Part shown: in pieces, positions 1-8,158 of the stretch
Layout of the letters: each line of letters begins with the position of its first letter
Position numbering within the stretch: the stretch's first letter is position 1
Origin: Chromatiales bacterium
Lineage (GTDB): Bacteria; Pseudomonadota; Gammaproteobacteria; Steroidobacterales; GCA-2729495
Direction: 5' to 3'
DNA length: 64,000 bases
Assembly: GCA_016789885.1 (NCBI GenBank)
Contig: JAEUPZ010000006.1
Location: 124,001-188,000 of the forward strand
Position numbers and translations under genes: made by a program
The notes under the pieces: generated by a model
The model's database searches: none
What the model saw: the letters and a program-made list of their open reading frames with translations, nothing else
What the model was told of the DNA's origin: nothing

Positions 1-1
1 C

Positions 2-703
2 GAGCGCCTGCACCTGTCGCCGGACGACCACGTGCTCGAGATCGGCACCGGCTGGGGCGGGCTCGCGCTGTACCTGGCAAGCGAGTACGGCTGCCGCGTG
101 ACCACAACGACGATCTCGGCGAACCAGTTCGACCTGGCGAGCCGGCGAGTCGCCGAGGCCGGCCTCGGCGAGCGGGTCACGGTGGTGCGCCGCGACTACC
201 GCGACCTCGACGGCCAGTACGACCGGCTCGTGTCCGTGGAGATGATCGAGGCAGTGGGCCACCGCTTCCTCGACTCCTACTTCAGGATCTGCAGCGAGCG
301 CCTGAAGCCGACGGGCCGTGCCCTGATCCAGGGGATCATCATCGCCGACCGCCACTACGAGCAGGCGCGCCGGTCGGTGGACTTCATCCAGAAGTACATC
401 TTCCCGGGCGGCGCGCTGCCGTCGCTGGCCTCGCTGCTGGGGGCCGCCGCCCGGGCCACCGACCTGCAGCTCACGGGGCTCCACGACATCGGCCACGACT
501 ACGCCCGCACGCTGGCCCTGTGGCGCGAGCGGTTCCTGGCGCGCGTGCGCGACGTGCGCCTGCTGGGCTACCCGGACGAGTTCATCCGCATGTGGGAGTG
601 GTACCTCGCCTACTGCGAGGGCGGCTTCCGCGAGCGCACCATCAGCACGGTGCAGCTGGTCTTCGACAAGCCGGACTGCCGGCTGCCCGCCCTGCGCCCC
701 TGA
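2..703 (+). CDS. cfa: Cyclopropane-fatty-acyl-phospholipid synthase, C-terminal part (5' truncated by window edge)
   Basis: The reading frame is open from base 2 and lacks its N-terminus, so this is the C-terminal two thirds of the protein. The family transfers a methylene group from S-adenosylmethionine to unsaturated acyl chains of membrane phospholipids. Visible signatures are SAM motif I (VLEIGTGWGG), the TTTTIS segment, the SVEMIEAVGH block typical of Cfa active sites, the KYIFPGG loop, and the closing pattern of an aromatic-rich WEWYLAYCEGGF helix. A GTG at 32 is only an internal codon. The next gene starts 10 bases downstream, so the two are probably cotranscribed. In gammaproteobacteria such genes often sit in light- or singlet-oxygen-induced clusters beside B12 photoreceptors and SDRs, which fits the neighbours here (inference). 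Confidence 0.93.
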   Translation, partial: ERLHLSPDDHVLEIGTGWGGLALYLASEYGCRVTTTTISANQFDLASRRVAEAGLGERVTVVRRDYRDLDGQYDRLVSVEMIEAVGHRFLDSYFRICSERLKPTGRALIQGIIIADRHYEQARRSVDFIQKYIFPGGALPSLASLLGAAARATDLQLTGLHDIGHDYARTLALWRERFLARVRDVRLLGYPDEFIRMWEWYLAYCEGGFRERTISTVQLVFDKPDCRLPALRP

Positions 704-713
704 GGCCCGCCCG

Positions 714-1451
714 GTGGCTGCCCGCCTGCCCCGCCGCAGCCCGCTTGCCGCCCTGCTGCTGGCGCTGCTCGTCGCCGGCTGCGGCACGCCCGAACTGGTG
801 GCCGACATCGACGCGCCACCCGACGCCAACGGCCTGGTGCCGCTGCGGGGCGCCGGCCTCGGCGAGGCCTGGATCCGCCCCGGCACCAACCTGTCGCGCT
901 ACCGCGCGCTGCGCCTCGAGCCGGCGGAGTTCCAGTTCCGTCCCGTCCCCGAGGTGCCCCCCTCGTCGCGGGCCACGGCGACGGAGTTCCCCGTGGGCGA
1001 CGCCGACCGCGAGCGGTTCATCGCCGACATGAACGAGGCCCTGCGCAAGGAACTGGCCGCGAGCCGCAAGCTGCCGCTGACCGACGAGCGGGGCCCCGAC
1101 GTGCTGGTGGTGCAGGTGGCCTTCCTCGACATCGTCTCGCGCGTGCCGCCGGACATCGCGGCCCGCAACGAGCTGTACCTCGACAGCGTCGGCGAGGCCA
1201 CGCTGCAGCTGCAGCTCAAGGACGACGGGACCGGCGAGCTGCTGGCGCGCACCAGCGACCGGCGCAAGGCCGAGCCGCCCGACGGCTTCGGCATTCCTGG
1301 GGCGGCGGGCTCGCTGCGGCAGCTGAGCCGGACGACCCCGGTCACGGCCCGATCAGAGGCGCGTCAGGCGGCGCAGCGCTGGGCTGCCAAGGTGACGCGA
1401 CGGATCGACCAGCTCTACGTGCAGGGAAAGATCGAGGCCAGCAAGCGTTGA
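714..1451 (+). CDS. DUF3313-type lipoprotein
   Basis: A 245-residue protein beginning at a GTG ten bases after the cfa stop. The N-terminus is basic, then hydrophobic (LLLALLVAGC), with a lipobox cysteine at residue 23, so it should be an outer-membrane or periplasmic lipoprotein. The mature part has the ordering of DUF3313 proteins: a repeated pattern of Y/R-rich strands, a mid-protein VLVVQVAFLDIV strand, and a C-terminal RRIDQLY helix. No enzymatic motif is visible and the family function is unknown. It is probably in one transcript with cfa. Confidence 0.75.
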   Translation: MAARLPRRSPLAALLLALLVAGCGTPELVADIDAPPDANGLVPLRGAGLGEAWIRPGTNLSRYRALRLEPAEFQFRPVPEVPPSSRATATEFPVGDADRERFIADMNEALRKELAASRKLPLTDERGPDVLVVQVAFLDIVSRVPPDIAARNELYLDSVGEATLQLQLKDDGTGELLARTSDRRKAEPPDGFGIPGAAGSLRQLSRTTPVTARSEARQAAQRWAAKVTRRIDQLYVQGKIEASKR

Positions 1452-1467
1452 CGGCGACGGTGGGGAG

Positions 1468-2550
1468 TCAGAGGCCGACCAGGCGTCCGCCCAGCGCGAC
1501 CGCCTCGTCTAGCCGGGGCCCGTAACCGTCGGCACCCACGCGCTGCCAGAGCTCCGGCGCCTCGTCGAAGGCCGAGCCGCCGACGATGACCTTGACGGGT
1601 CGCTCGCAGCGCTCGCGGATCGACCGGATCGCCTGCTCGACGCGCGGGACATGGGTGCCGAGCGTGGCGCCAAGCACCAGCAGGTCGACCTCGAAGAACG
1701 TCAGCAGGGTGGGCAGCTCGTGGGCCGGAACGTCGGAGCCGACGAAGATGACCCGCCACCCGCCCAGCTGGTACAGGTCGCCGAGGGCCCGCAGGCCGAT
1801 GTCGTGCACGTTGCCGGCCACGGCCGCCAGCACCACGGTCCGGCCGTTCGGCTGCGCCGGCTGCCCGGCCGCGGCGATGACGGCCATGGCCCGGTGCGTG
1901 GTGGCGGTGACCATGTGCTCCTCGGCGATGGTCAGGTCACCGGAGTGCCAGAGGCGGCCGACCTCGCGCTGGGCCGGCATCAGCACCTGCAGGTAGACGG
2001 CCTGCGGGCCCAGCCCGTCGGCGGCGGCCGCAGCGACGCTGCGGATGGCAGCCGCGGCATTGCCCTCGAGGATCTGCTGCAGGTACTGCAGCGCCAGCCG
2101 GTCGGCCGGACGCTCGGGGTCGAGCTCGCAGGGATCCATCTCCGGCACCGGGCCATGGAGCAGGCCCAGCGCCGCGTCGAGGTAGGCCAGCGCCTCGGCG
2201 TTGGCAGCACCGGGAAGCTTGTCCTCGAGGACGTCCCGCAGGGCCTTGAGGCTCGACCGGATGTCGGCGTCGCGCTGGCCGCGGGCCTGGAATGCCTTGC
2301 GCGACCAGGTCACCCGGCCGGTGAAGAGGCGCGCGTCACCGGCGGCGACGGCCGCGGCGAGTTCGAGCACCCGCTGGGTGAGGTGCGCACGCCACGTCGG
2401 CTGGGCCGTGGCCCCCATGCGGTCAGCGAGCTCCTGATCGCGCTGGAGCATCAGCGACGTGGCGAAGCCGGCGTAGCCTCCGGCACCCCGCTCGAGCAGG
2501 TCGGCGGCGAAGGCGTTGCCCTGGGCCGGGCCTTTTGTGCGGGAGGTCAC
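1468..2550 (-). CDS. Stand-alone cobalamin-binding sensor-like protein (CarH/LitR-type core, no MerR domain)
   Basis: About 360 residues from a GTG at 2550. The open frame continues upstream to 2739 but that stretch overlaps the next gene and is proline/arginine-rich out-of-frame sequence, so I rejected it; a GGAG lies 11 bases before the GTG. The C-terminal half is a B12-binding Rossmann domain with the cobalamin-ligating histidine in GNVHDIG (about residue 249) and a late VGGSAF loop. In front of it is the four-helix cap, carrying W-x9-EH (W201, E211, H212), the motif that shields the upper axial ligand in AdoCbl photoreceptors such as CarH. The N-terminal about 100 residues are helical, with no MerR winged helix visible. 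It may therefore sense light or B12 through a protein partner instead of DNA. An alternative is a corrinoid methyltransferase carrier, but W-x9-EH argues for the sensor class. Confidence 0.8.
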   Translation of the reverse strand: MTSRTKGPAQGNAFAADLLERGAGGYAGFATSLMLQRDQELADRMGATAQPTWRAHLTQRVLELAAAVAAGDARLFTGRVTWSRKAFQARGQRDADIRSSLKALRDVLEDKLPGAANAEALAYLDAALGLLHGPVPEMDPCELDPERPADRLALQYLQQILEGNAAAAIRSVAAAAADGLGPQAVYLQVLMPAQREVGRLWHSGDLTIAEEHMVTATTHRAMAVIAAAGQPAQPNGRTVVLAAVAGNVHDIGLRALGDLYQLGGWRVIFVGSDVPAHELPTLLTFFEVDLLVLGATLGTHVPRVEQAIRSIRERCERPVKVIVGGSAFDEAPELWQRVGADGYGPRLDEAVALGGRLVGL

Positions 2551-2624
2551 GGGGCGGAAGCTCCGGCCATGGCGTTCGGATGGTTCAGCATGCGCGGCGT
2601 TTCGCCCCGGTAGCGGGCCCGGAT

Positions 2625-3305
2625 TCAGCGCACCGGGCCGCCGGGCAGCGCCTCGCCCCGCTGGAGCGGCGCCGCCTGCGTGATGGCCGGGTCGATGGTG
2701 TGGTAGATCCGGCCGACCGTCGCCGGGTCGTCGAGGCACTCGACGACCAGCCGCGCCAGGTCGGCCCGGTTGATGACACCCATGGCCATCCGGTCTTCGG
2801 TGCGGATCGCCGTGCCGCTGGCGGGGTCGTGGGTCATTCCGCCCGGCCGCAGGATCGTCCAGTCGAGGCCACTGCCGCGCAGGTAGTCCTCGCCGAGGGT
2901 CTTTTCGTCGAGCACCGGGCCGAGGAACTCGATGACCCGGGGGCCGACGGCGCCCCGGCTGTCACCGCAGCCGATGGCCGTGACGAAGATGAAGCGGCGC
3001 ACACCGGCGCCGGCGGCGGCATCGACGAGGTTGCGGGTGCCGGCGTTGTCGGGTCGCGGCTCGCCCCGCTTGCCGCCGACGGTGTCGATGACGGCGCGGA
3101 ACGGGCCGGACGCGAAGGCCGCCGCCACGCTGACGGGGTCGAGCACGTCGCCGCGGCAGGTGGCCACGCCGAGGGAGTCGAGCTCGCGCGCGTCCGCCGA
3201 CGGGCGCACGCACGCCGTCACGTGCTCACCGCGCGCAGCGAGCAGGCGGCAGACCTCGAGGCCCGTGCCACGGTTGCCGCCAAAGACGAGGATCCCCCCG
3301 GACAT
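2625..3305 (-). CDS. Atypical SDR / NmrA-like NAD(P)-binding protein, cytoplasmic
   Basis: 226 residues starting at the ATG at 3305. The N-terminus goes straight into a Rossmann strand, ILVFGGNRGTGLE, with a GxxGxxG-like nucleotide loop and no signal peptide. FVTAIG and the TILRPGG strand-turn are hallmarks of atypical (SDR_a5/NmrA-like) members, which lack the classical Tyr-x3-Lys catalytic pair. It probably acts as an NAD(P)-dependent reductase or redox sensor. It lies just upstream of the B12 sensor gene on the same strand, with 74 bases between its stop and that gene's start. Confidence 0.85.
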   Translation of the reverse strand: MSGGILVFGGNRGTGLEVCRLLAARGEHVTACVRPSADARELDSLGVATCRGDVLDPVSVAAAFASGPFRAVIDTVGGKRGEPRPDNAGTRNLVDAAAGAGVRRFIFVTAIGCGDSRGAVGPRVIEFLGPVLDEKTLGEDYLRGSGLDWTILRPGGMTHDPASGTAIRTEDRMAMGVINRADLARLVVECLDDPATVGRIYHTIDPAITQAAPLQRGEALPGGPVR

Positions 3306-3478
3306 GCGGGCATTGTAGGCCCGCGGCCGGTGCGCGGGCCACTGCCCGGACGTGCTGGCCCGCGGCGGCTTGACGCTCCCCGGGTGATCGCTGAAGCTGC
3401 CCGGGCCTTCGGGCCTGGCCCGGCCAGCGAACGAACCAGCGAACCCGCATCCGGAACCCCCATGGAGTACCTGAGCCC

Positions 3479-4288
3479 ATGCGTATCCTGCCCGTCGTCC
3501 TTGCCCTGGCCGCCGCCCTGGGGGTCACGCCCGTGACCGCCGCCGACAAGACCACTGTCCTCATCACCGGGGCGAACCGCGGCATCGGCCTCGAGTTCGT
3601 GCGCCAGCTCTCGGCCCGCGACTGGAAGGTCATCGCCACCGCCCGCGACCCGGCTGACGCCACGGAACTGCAGGCCCTGGCGAAGGCCGACCCGGACATC
3701 ACCATCGAGAAGCTCGACGTCACCGACCGGCCGGGCGTCGATGCGCTCGCGGCGAAGTACAAGGACCAGCCCATCGACCTGCTGATCAACAACGCCGGCA
3801 AGACGCCGCGCTACATGTCGGCGTTCAAGCAGTCGTCCGGCGTCGACTACGACCAGGCACTGCAGAGCTACGAGATCAACGCCCTCGGGCCGCTCAAGGT
3901 GATGTCGGCCTTCCTGCCCAACGTCGCGAACTCGCAGCTGAAGAAGATGGTCGTCATCTCGAGCAAGGCCGGCTCGTTCCCCGAGAGCCCGAAGATGCCG
4001 ATGATGTACGAGTACCGGGCCAGCAAGGCGGCCCTCAACATGGTCGTCTACACCATGTCCTTCGAGACGGCGAAGAAGGGCGTGACGCTGGTGGCCCTGT
4101 CACCCGGCACCGTCAGCACCGAGCCGGCCGAGGGCGAACTGGGCTACGGGCAGAAGATGCAGGCGATGCCGGGATCCGTGACGCCCGTCGACAGCGTGAC
4201 GTCGATGCTGAAGGTCATCGACGGCCTGACGCCGGCCCAGAACGGCCAGTTCCTCGACTTCAAGGACGGCCGCGTCATCCAGTTCTAG
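3479..4288 (+). CDS. Short-chain dehydrogenase/reductase with a Sec signal peptide
   Basis: 269 residues. Residues 1-22 (MRILPVVLALAAALGV onward) form a clear Sec signal ending VTA-A, followed at once by the SDR core: TGANRGIGLE cofactor loop, NNAG motif, a catalytic serine region VVISSKAGS, and YEYRASK containing Tyr-x3-Lys. The fold is that of C-factor-like classical SDRs, which normally begin directly at the Rossmann strand; the added signal implies periplasmic location, unusual for an NAD(P)-dependent enzyme. An ATG-based start at 3479 is the only one that gives a normal frame entry. The 3' end overlaps the convergent cupin gene by 14 bases. The substrate is not predictable. Confidence 0.88.
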   Translation: MRILPVVLALAAALGVTPVTAADKTTVLITGANRGIGLEFVRQLSARDWKVIATARDPADATELQALAKADPDITIEKLDVTDRPGVDALAAKYKDQPIDLLINNAGKTPRYMSAFKQSSGVDYDQALQSYEINALGPLKVMSAFLPNVANSQLKKMVVISSKAGSFPESPKMPMMYEYRASKAALNMVVYTMSFETAKKGVTLVALSPGTVSTEPAEGELGYGQKMQAMPGSVTPVDSVTSMLKVIDGLTPAQNGQFLDFKDGRVIQF

Positions 4289-5204
4289 CCCGGCGCCGGG
4301 GGCTGCCCGCCGGGGCGGCCCCCGACCCTGGCACCTCGAAGTCGGCCGGGCCGTGGGGGTGGTTGTGGCCCTCGGCCGCCACCCAGCCCCAGACCTGGGG
4401 CCGCTTGCGGTACACGGCCGCCGCCGCCCGCGCGGCGTTGTCATCGGGCGTCGTCCACGGGTTGTAGTGGAAGTAGTTGTAGAGCTCGCTGCCCGTGCGG
4501 CCCAGCGCGATGCAGCCGCTGCGTGACGCGAAGGACCCGTGGTTGATGTACGGCGGCCGCCAGAAGTAGCCGCCGGTCGGGATCTCCCCGAACTGCAGCA
4601 TCCAGGAGGTGCCCCACACGTGGTAACTCTCCTCGGTGCAGTCGTGGTACGAAATGTTGTGCTGCGCGTAACGCGGCGCCATCGTGTAAAGGAACGTCGT
4701 CGCCCCCGTCAGCGGATCGACGCGCAGCGGCTTGACGCAGCAGCCCGTGGCCACGCCCGGCTGGTAGCGGGCCTGCATGATCCACGGCCCCTGCTCGTAG
4801 CCATTCGTCGAGACGAAGGCCGGCAGCAGGGCCCACGGGTGATGCTCGGCGGACTCGACGAAGGTCGGCTCGCCGTCGTTGTAGAGCATGAGGGCCTCGA
4901 AGCCGCCGGGGCTCGACAGCGCCCCCAGCGCGTAGCCCGCGGGCAAGAACAGGTAGTGCCCCTCGCCCACCGCGTCGCCGCCGATCCGCACGCTCCCGCG
5001 GAGCACGAAGATCTCGAGGTCGGACCACGAGTAGCCGGGCGGGCGCCGGTAGCCGGCATCGAAGCGCATCTTCAGCGAGCAGGCCCCGGTGTCGGGGTCG
5101 ACGCTGAGCAGCTTGTAGTGGGCGCCCCGCGCAAAGCCCCGCAGCCGGAACGGCCGGTACGGCTGGTCGACCTCGACGTACGGCTCGATGTGCGGACGGG
5201 GCAC
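4275..5204 (-). CDS. Double-cupin domain protein
   Basis: 309 residues with two beta-barrel cupin halves. The first half contains the DLEIFVLRGSVRIGG and GHYLFLPAGYALG strands; the second has HDCTEESYHVWG and a GGYFWRPPYINHG strand with the metal-type histidines. Such proteins bind a metal and act as dioxygenases, isomerases or sensors; which one cannot be told here. It has no signal peptide. It is the last gene of a run with the YpfJ-like protease and dodecin (the dodecin stop is 7 bases upstream), and it overlaps the exported SDR gene tail-to-tail. The C-terminal 15 residues are Arg/Pro-rich and read through the overlap. Confidence 0.8.
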   Translation of the reverse strand: MPRPHIEPYVEVDQPYRPFRLRGFARGAHYKLLSVDPDTGACSLKMRFDAGYRRPPGYSWSDLEIFVLRGSVRIGGDAVGEGHYLFLPAGYALGALSSPGGFEALMLYNDGEPTFVESAEHHPWALLPAFVSTNGYEQGPWIMQARYQPGVATGCCVKPLRVDPLTGATTFLYTMAPRYAQHNISYHDCTEESYHVWGTSWMLQFGEIPTGGYFWRPPYINHGSFASRSGCIALGRTGSELYNYFHYNPWTTPDDNAARAAAAVYRKRPQVWGWVAAEGHNHPHGPADFEVPGSGAAPAGSPRRRARTG

Positions 5205-5211
5205 CGTAGCC

Positions 5212-5415
5212 TCAGTCCTTGAGCACGAAGGTGACCTTCAGGCGCACCTGGTAGCCGGTGATCGCCCCCTTCTTGACGATCACCTCCTGGTCCTGGACCC
5301 AGGCACTCGTGATGTTCTCCAGCGACTTGCCGGCCTGCTTGAGGCCGGCGCGTATGGCGTCATCGAAGCCCTTGGCCGACGTGGCAGTGATCTCGATCGT
5401 CTTGGCAACGGTCAT
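5212..5415 (-). CDS. Dodecin flavin-binding protein
   Basis: 67 residues, exactly the usual dodecin length. The sequence follows the family pattern: an N-terminal strand, SAKGFDDAI helix, an ITSAWVQDQ strand containing the flavin-stacking tryptophan, and a final YQVRLKVTFVL strand. Dodecins assemble as hollow dodecamers that store or buffer riboflavin, FMN or FAD and protect them from light-driven chemistry. Here it lies between a metallopeptidase gene and a cupin gene on the same strand. A flavin buffer near a B12 sensor and cfa fits a photo-oxidative-stress setting (inference). Confidence 0.95.
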   Translation of the reverse strand: MTVAKTIEITATSAKGFDDAIRAGLKQAGKSLENITSAWVQDQEVIVKKGAITGYQVRLKVTFVLKD

Positions 5416-5448
5416 CGTGGTTCTCCTCGTTCACTGGCAGAAAACCGC

Positions 5449-6300
5449 TCAGAGGTCGTCGGTGGCGAACGAATCGCAGGCGCCGACGTCGCCGCTCTCA
5501 AGCCCCCGGCGGAACCACCGCATGCGCTGTTCGGCGGTGCCGTGGGTGAAGGAATCGGGCGTCACGTAGCCCCGGGACTGCATCTGCAGGCGGTCGTCGC
5601 CGATCGCGCTGGCGGCGTTGAGCGCCTCGTCGAGGTCGCCGTCCTCGAGGACCTGGCGGGCCGCGTCGGCGCGGCTGGCCCAGACGCCGGCAAAGCAGTC
5701 GGCCTGCAGCTCGAGGCGAACCGACAGGGCGTTGGCCTCGGCCTCGCCCATCCGCTGGCGCGCCGCCTGCACCTTGCCGGACACCCCGAGCAGGTTCTGC
5801 ACGTGGTGGCCCACCTCGTGGGCGATCACGTAGGCCTGGGCGAAGTCGCCGGGCGCATTGAAGCGGCTCTTCAGCTCATCGTAGAAGCTCAGGTCGATGT
5901 AGACCTTGCGGTCGGCGGGACAGTAGAACGGCCCCACGGCCGCCTGGGCAAAGCCGCAGGCCGACTGCACGGCGCCGGAGAAGAGCACGAGGCTGGGCTC
6001 GGCGTAGCGCGCGCCGCCGGCGGCGAAGACCTCTCCCCAGGTGTCCTCGGTATCGGCCAGGACCACCGACACGAACTGCGCCGCGGGATCGGCATTGGCA
6101 TCGAGGGGCGGACCTTCGGCGGGCGCGCCACCCGGCAGCGGCCCGCCGGGCTGCAGCAGCGGGGTGGGATCGACGCCGAAATACAGGGCCACGAGCACGA
6201 GGACGATGGTGCCGATGCCGCCGCCCACCAGACCGCCGCGCGCAGGCCCGCGGCGACGGTCTTCGACGTTGGAACTGCGGCGCCCGCCTTCCCAGCGCAT
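5449..6300 (-). CDS. YpfJ-like neutral zinc metallopeptidase, membrane anchored
   Basis: 283 residues. A short basic N-terminus with RRSSNVEDRR is followed by one membrane segment (about residues 22-42), a proline-rich linker, and a peptidase domain facing the periplasm. The zincin motif HEVGHH is at residues 161-166 and the downstream ELQADCFAGVWA block supplies the third-ligand region, both diagnostic for the YpfJ/KPN_02809 family. C-terminal GYVTPDSFTHGTAEQRMRW matches the family's conserved end. Its substrates are unknown. It is the first gene of the ypfJ-dodecin-cupin run. Confidence 0.93.
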   Translation of the reverse strand: MRWEGGRRSSNVEDRRRGPARGGLVGGGIGTIVLVLVALYFGVDPTPLLQPGGPLPGGAPAEGPPLDANADPAAQFVSVVLADTEDTWGEVFAAGGARYAEPSLVLFSGAVQSACGFAQAAVGPFYCPADRKVYIDLSFYDELKSRFNAPGDFAQAYVIAHEVGHHVQNLLGVSGKVQAARQRMGEAEANALSVRLELQADCFAGVWASRADAARQVLEDGDLDEALNAASAIGDDRLQMQSRGYVTPDSFTHGTAEQRMRWFRRGLESGDVGACDSFATDDL

Positions 6301-6376
6301 GGTCCCCTCCCCGGGGCTTCTCGTTGCGGTCCATCGTGTGCCGATGGCTGCCGCGGGTCAACCGCCGGTGCAGCCG

Positions 6377-7555
6377 CTACAGCACCCGCAGCACGAAGCA
6401 CTTCAGGTAGCGCGTCTCGCGCAGCCCCAGCAGCACCGGGTGGTCCCGCCCGGCGCCCCGCCGCTCGAGCACCTGGACGTCGCAGCGCGCGTCGGCAGCC
6501 GCGGCCTGCAGCACGCCCTCGAAGGCCGCCTCGTCGACGTGGTGGCTGCAGCTGGCGGTGACCAGCGTACCGCCGGGGTTCAGCAGCCGCAGCGCCCGCA
6601 GGTTGATCTCCTTGTAGCCGCGCAGCGCACCGGGGATCGACGCCTTGTTCTTGGCGAAGGCCGGCGGGTCAAGCACGATGGTATCGAAGCGCCGGCCGGC
6701 GTCCTGGGCGGCCCGCAGGAAGTCGAAGGCGTTCTCTTCGACCACCTCGACGTTGTCGAAGCCGTTGCGCACCGCGTTGGCGCGGATCTGGGCAGCCGCG
6801 GCCGCGGAGCTCTCCACGGCCGTCACGCGGTTGGCGCGGCGCGCCATCTGCAGCGCGAAGCCGCCGGCGTAGCTGAAGCAGTCGAGGGCCTCGCCCCGGG
6901 CGTAGCGGCCGGCAACGATGTGGTTCTCGCGCTGGTCGAGGAAGGCGCCGGTCTTCTGCCCGTGGAGCAGGCTCACGGCCAGCTCGACCTGGCCTTCGCG
7001 GTAGACCACCGGGTCAGGCACCTCGCCGCGCAGGATGCCCTTCTCCGCCGGCAGGCCCTCGAGCGCCCGTACCGCCGAATCGGAGCGATTGACGATGCCG
7101 GCGCAACCGGTCTGGGCCACGAGCAGGTCGGCCAGCAGCTCGCGCCGCTCCTCCATGGCGGGAATGAGGAACTGCGTGACCAGGTAATCGCCGTAGCGGT
7201 CAACGATGAGCCCCGGCAGCCCGTCGCCGTCGCCATGGACGAGCCGGTAGCTGTGCTCGCCGGGCAGCAGCTGCCGGCGCAGCGCAGCCGCGGCGGCGAT
7301 GCGGTCGCGGAAGAAGCCGGCGTCGACGGGCCGCTCGTCGCCCGTCACGCGGCGCAGGCGGATCTTCGACGCGCGGGAGTGGAAGGCCTGGCCGAGGCAG
7401 CGCCCGCGGGGATCTAGGACGCGGACGACGGCGCCCGCAGGGACGTCGTCGGCCACCCCGGCGTCGCCGCCGTAGATCCACGGATGCCCCGCCAGCCAGC
7501 GGGTGACCCCGCGGTGGGTCAGTGAGGCGACCGGCGTGTCAGGCAGTGTGGGCAT
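6377..7555 (-). CDS. rlmI: 23S rRNA (cytosine-C5)-methyltransferase RlmI-like
   Basis: About 392 residues from the ATG at 7555. The N-terminal PUA domain contains GHPWIYGGD; the middle has the family domain ending HGQKTGAFLDQREN; the C-terminal Rossmann methyltransferase shows ALDCFSYAGGFAL (SAM motif I), LDPPAFAKNK (motif IV) and TASCSHHV (motif VI, with the catalytic cysteine of the RlmI group). It should methylate C1962 of 23S rRNA. The frame is also open to a GTG at 7588, two bases after the mscL stop, but neither start has a clear Shine-Dalgarno, and the ATG lies in the 3' arm of a perfect hairpin (7553-7582), so translation may be structure-controlled or coupled to mscL. Confidence 0.9.
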   Translation of the reverse strand: MPTLPDTPVASLTHRGVTRWLAGHPWIYGGDAGVADDVPAGAVVRVLDPRGRCLGQAFHSRASKIRLRRVTGDERPVDAGFFRDRIAAAAALRRQLLPGEHSYRLVHGDGDGLPGLIVDRYGDYLVTQFLIPAMEERRELLADLLVAQTGCAGIVNRSDSAVRALEGLPAEKGILRGEVPDPVVYREGQVELAVSLLHGQKTGAFLDQRENHIVAGRYARGEALDCFSYAGGFALQMARRANRVTAVESSAAAAAQIRANAVRNGFDNVEVVEENAFDFLRAAQDAGRRFDTIVLDPPAFAKNKASIPGALRGYKEINLRALRLLNPGGTLVTASCSHHVDEAAFEGVLQAAAADARCDVQVLERRGAGRDHPVLLGLRETRYLKCFVLRVL

Positions 7556-7582
7556 GGCGCCGGCATTATCGCCGGCGCCATG
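7553..7582 (-). promoter_or_regulatory. Perfect 12-bp hairpin enclosing the rlmI start codon
   Basis: CATGGCGCCGGC is followed by six bases and its exact inverse complement. On the transcribed (minus) strand the last three bases of the 3' arm are the rlmI ATG. There is no T-tract, so it is not a standard terminator. It begins 7 bases after the mscL stop codon. It could hide the rlmI start from ribosomes or cause partial transcription stop between mscL and rlmI. Confidence 0.55.
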
Positions 7583-7589
7583 CGCCACG

Positions 7590-8000
7590 TCAGCGGGATT
7601 TCAAGGCGTCGCGGATCTCGGTCAGGAGCTTGACCTCGTCGGACGGCCCGGGCGGCGGCGGTGGCGGCTCGGCAGCCTTCAGGCGGTTCATGGCCCGCAC
7701 CATCAGGAAGATGATCCAGGCGAGCAGCAGGAAGTCGAGCACGGTGTTCAGGAACACGCCGTACCGGAGCACGGGGGCCCCGGCGTCGGTGGCGGCCTGC
7801 AGCGTCGCGTAGTCGCCGGCGCCGAGGTTGATGAACAGGTTGCTGAAGTCGACCTTGCCGAGCGCCAGGCCCACGACGGGCATGACCAGGTCGTTGGTCA
7901 GCGACGTGACGATCTTGCCGAAGGCACCGCCGATGATCACGCCGACCGCCAGGTCGACGACGTTGCCACGCATGGCAAAGGCCTTGAACTCGTTCAGCAT
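7590..8000 (-). CDS. mscL: Large-conductance mechanosensitive channel MscL
   Basis: 136 residues starting at ATG 8000, chosen over an upstream ATG because [20 protein letters not shown] is the canonical MscL amino end and a CAGGAGA ribosome site lies 8 bases before it. TM1 ([18 protein letters not shown]) is followed by the periplasmic loop, TM2 ([19 protein letters not shown]) and a cytoplasmic helix after a proline-rich linker. The homopentamer opens as an emergency valve on hypo-osmotic shock. It is followed 2-35 bases later by rlmI. Confidence 0.97.
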   Translation of the reverse strand: MLNEFKAFAMRGNVVDLAVGVIIGGAFGKIVTSLTNDLVMPVVGLALGKVDFSNLFINLGAGDYATLQAATDAGAPVLRYGVFLNTVLDFLLLAWIIFLMVRAMNRLKAAEPPPPPPGPSDEVKLLTEIRDALKSR

Positions 8001-8158
8001 CAGTGGGTCTCCTGTGGCAGATGGCGGGACCCGGCGGGCGCCGCCGTGGCGGGGATGATCAGGGGCTAGACTACGCCGCATCGCCCCGGCCACGCCAGCG
8101 ACGATGCCGGGCTGGAGCGGTTACCATCCGGGCAGGCCGGCCATCACGCGAGGCGACG

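Noticed and set aside
1651..2613. Plus-strand 320-codon frame over the B12 sensor gene
   Set aside because: Val/Gly/Arg-rich shadow without domain signature.
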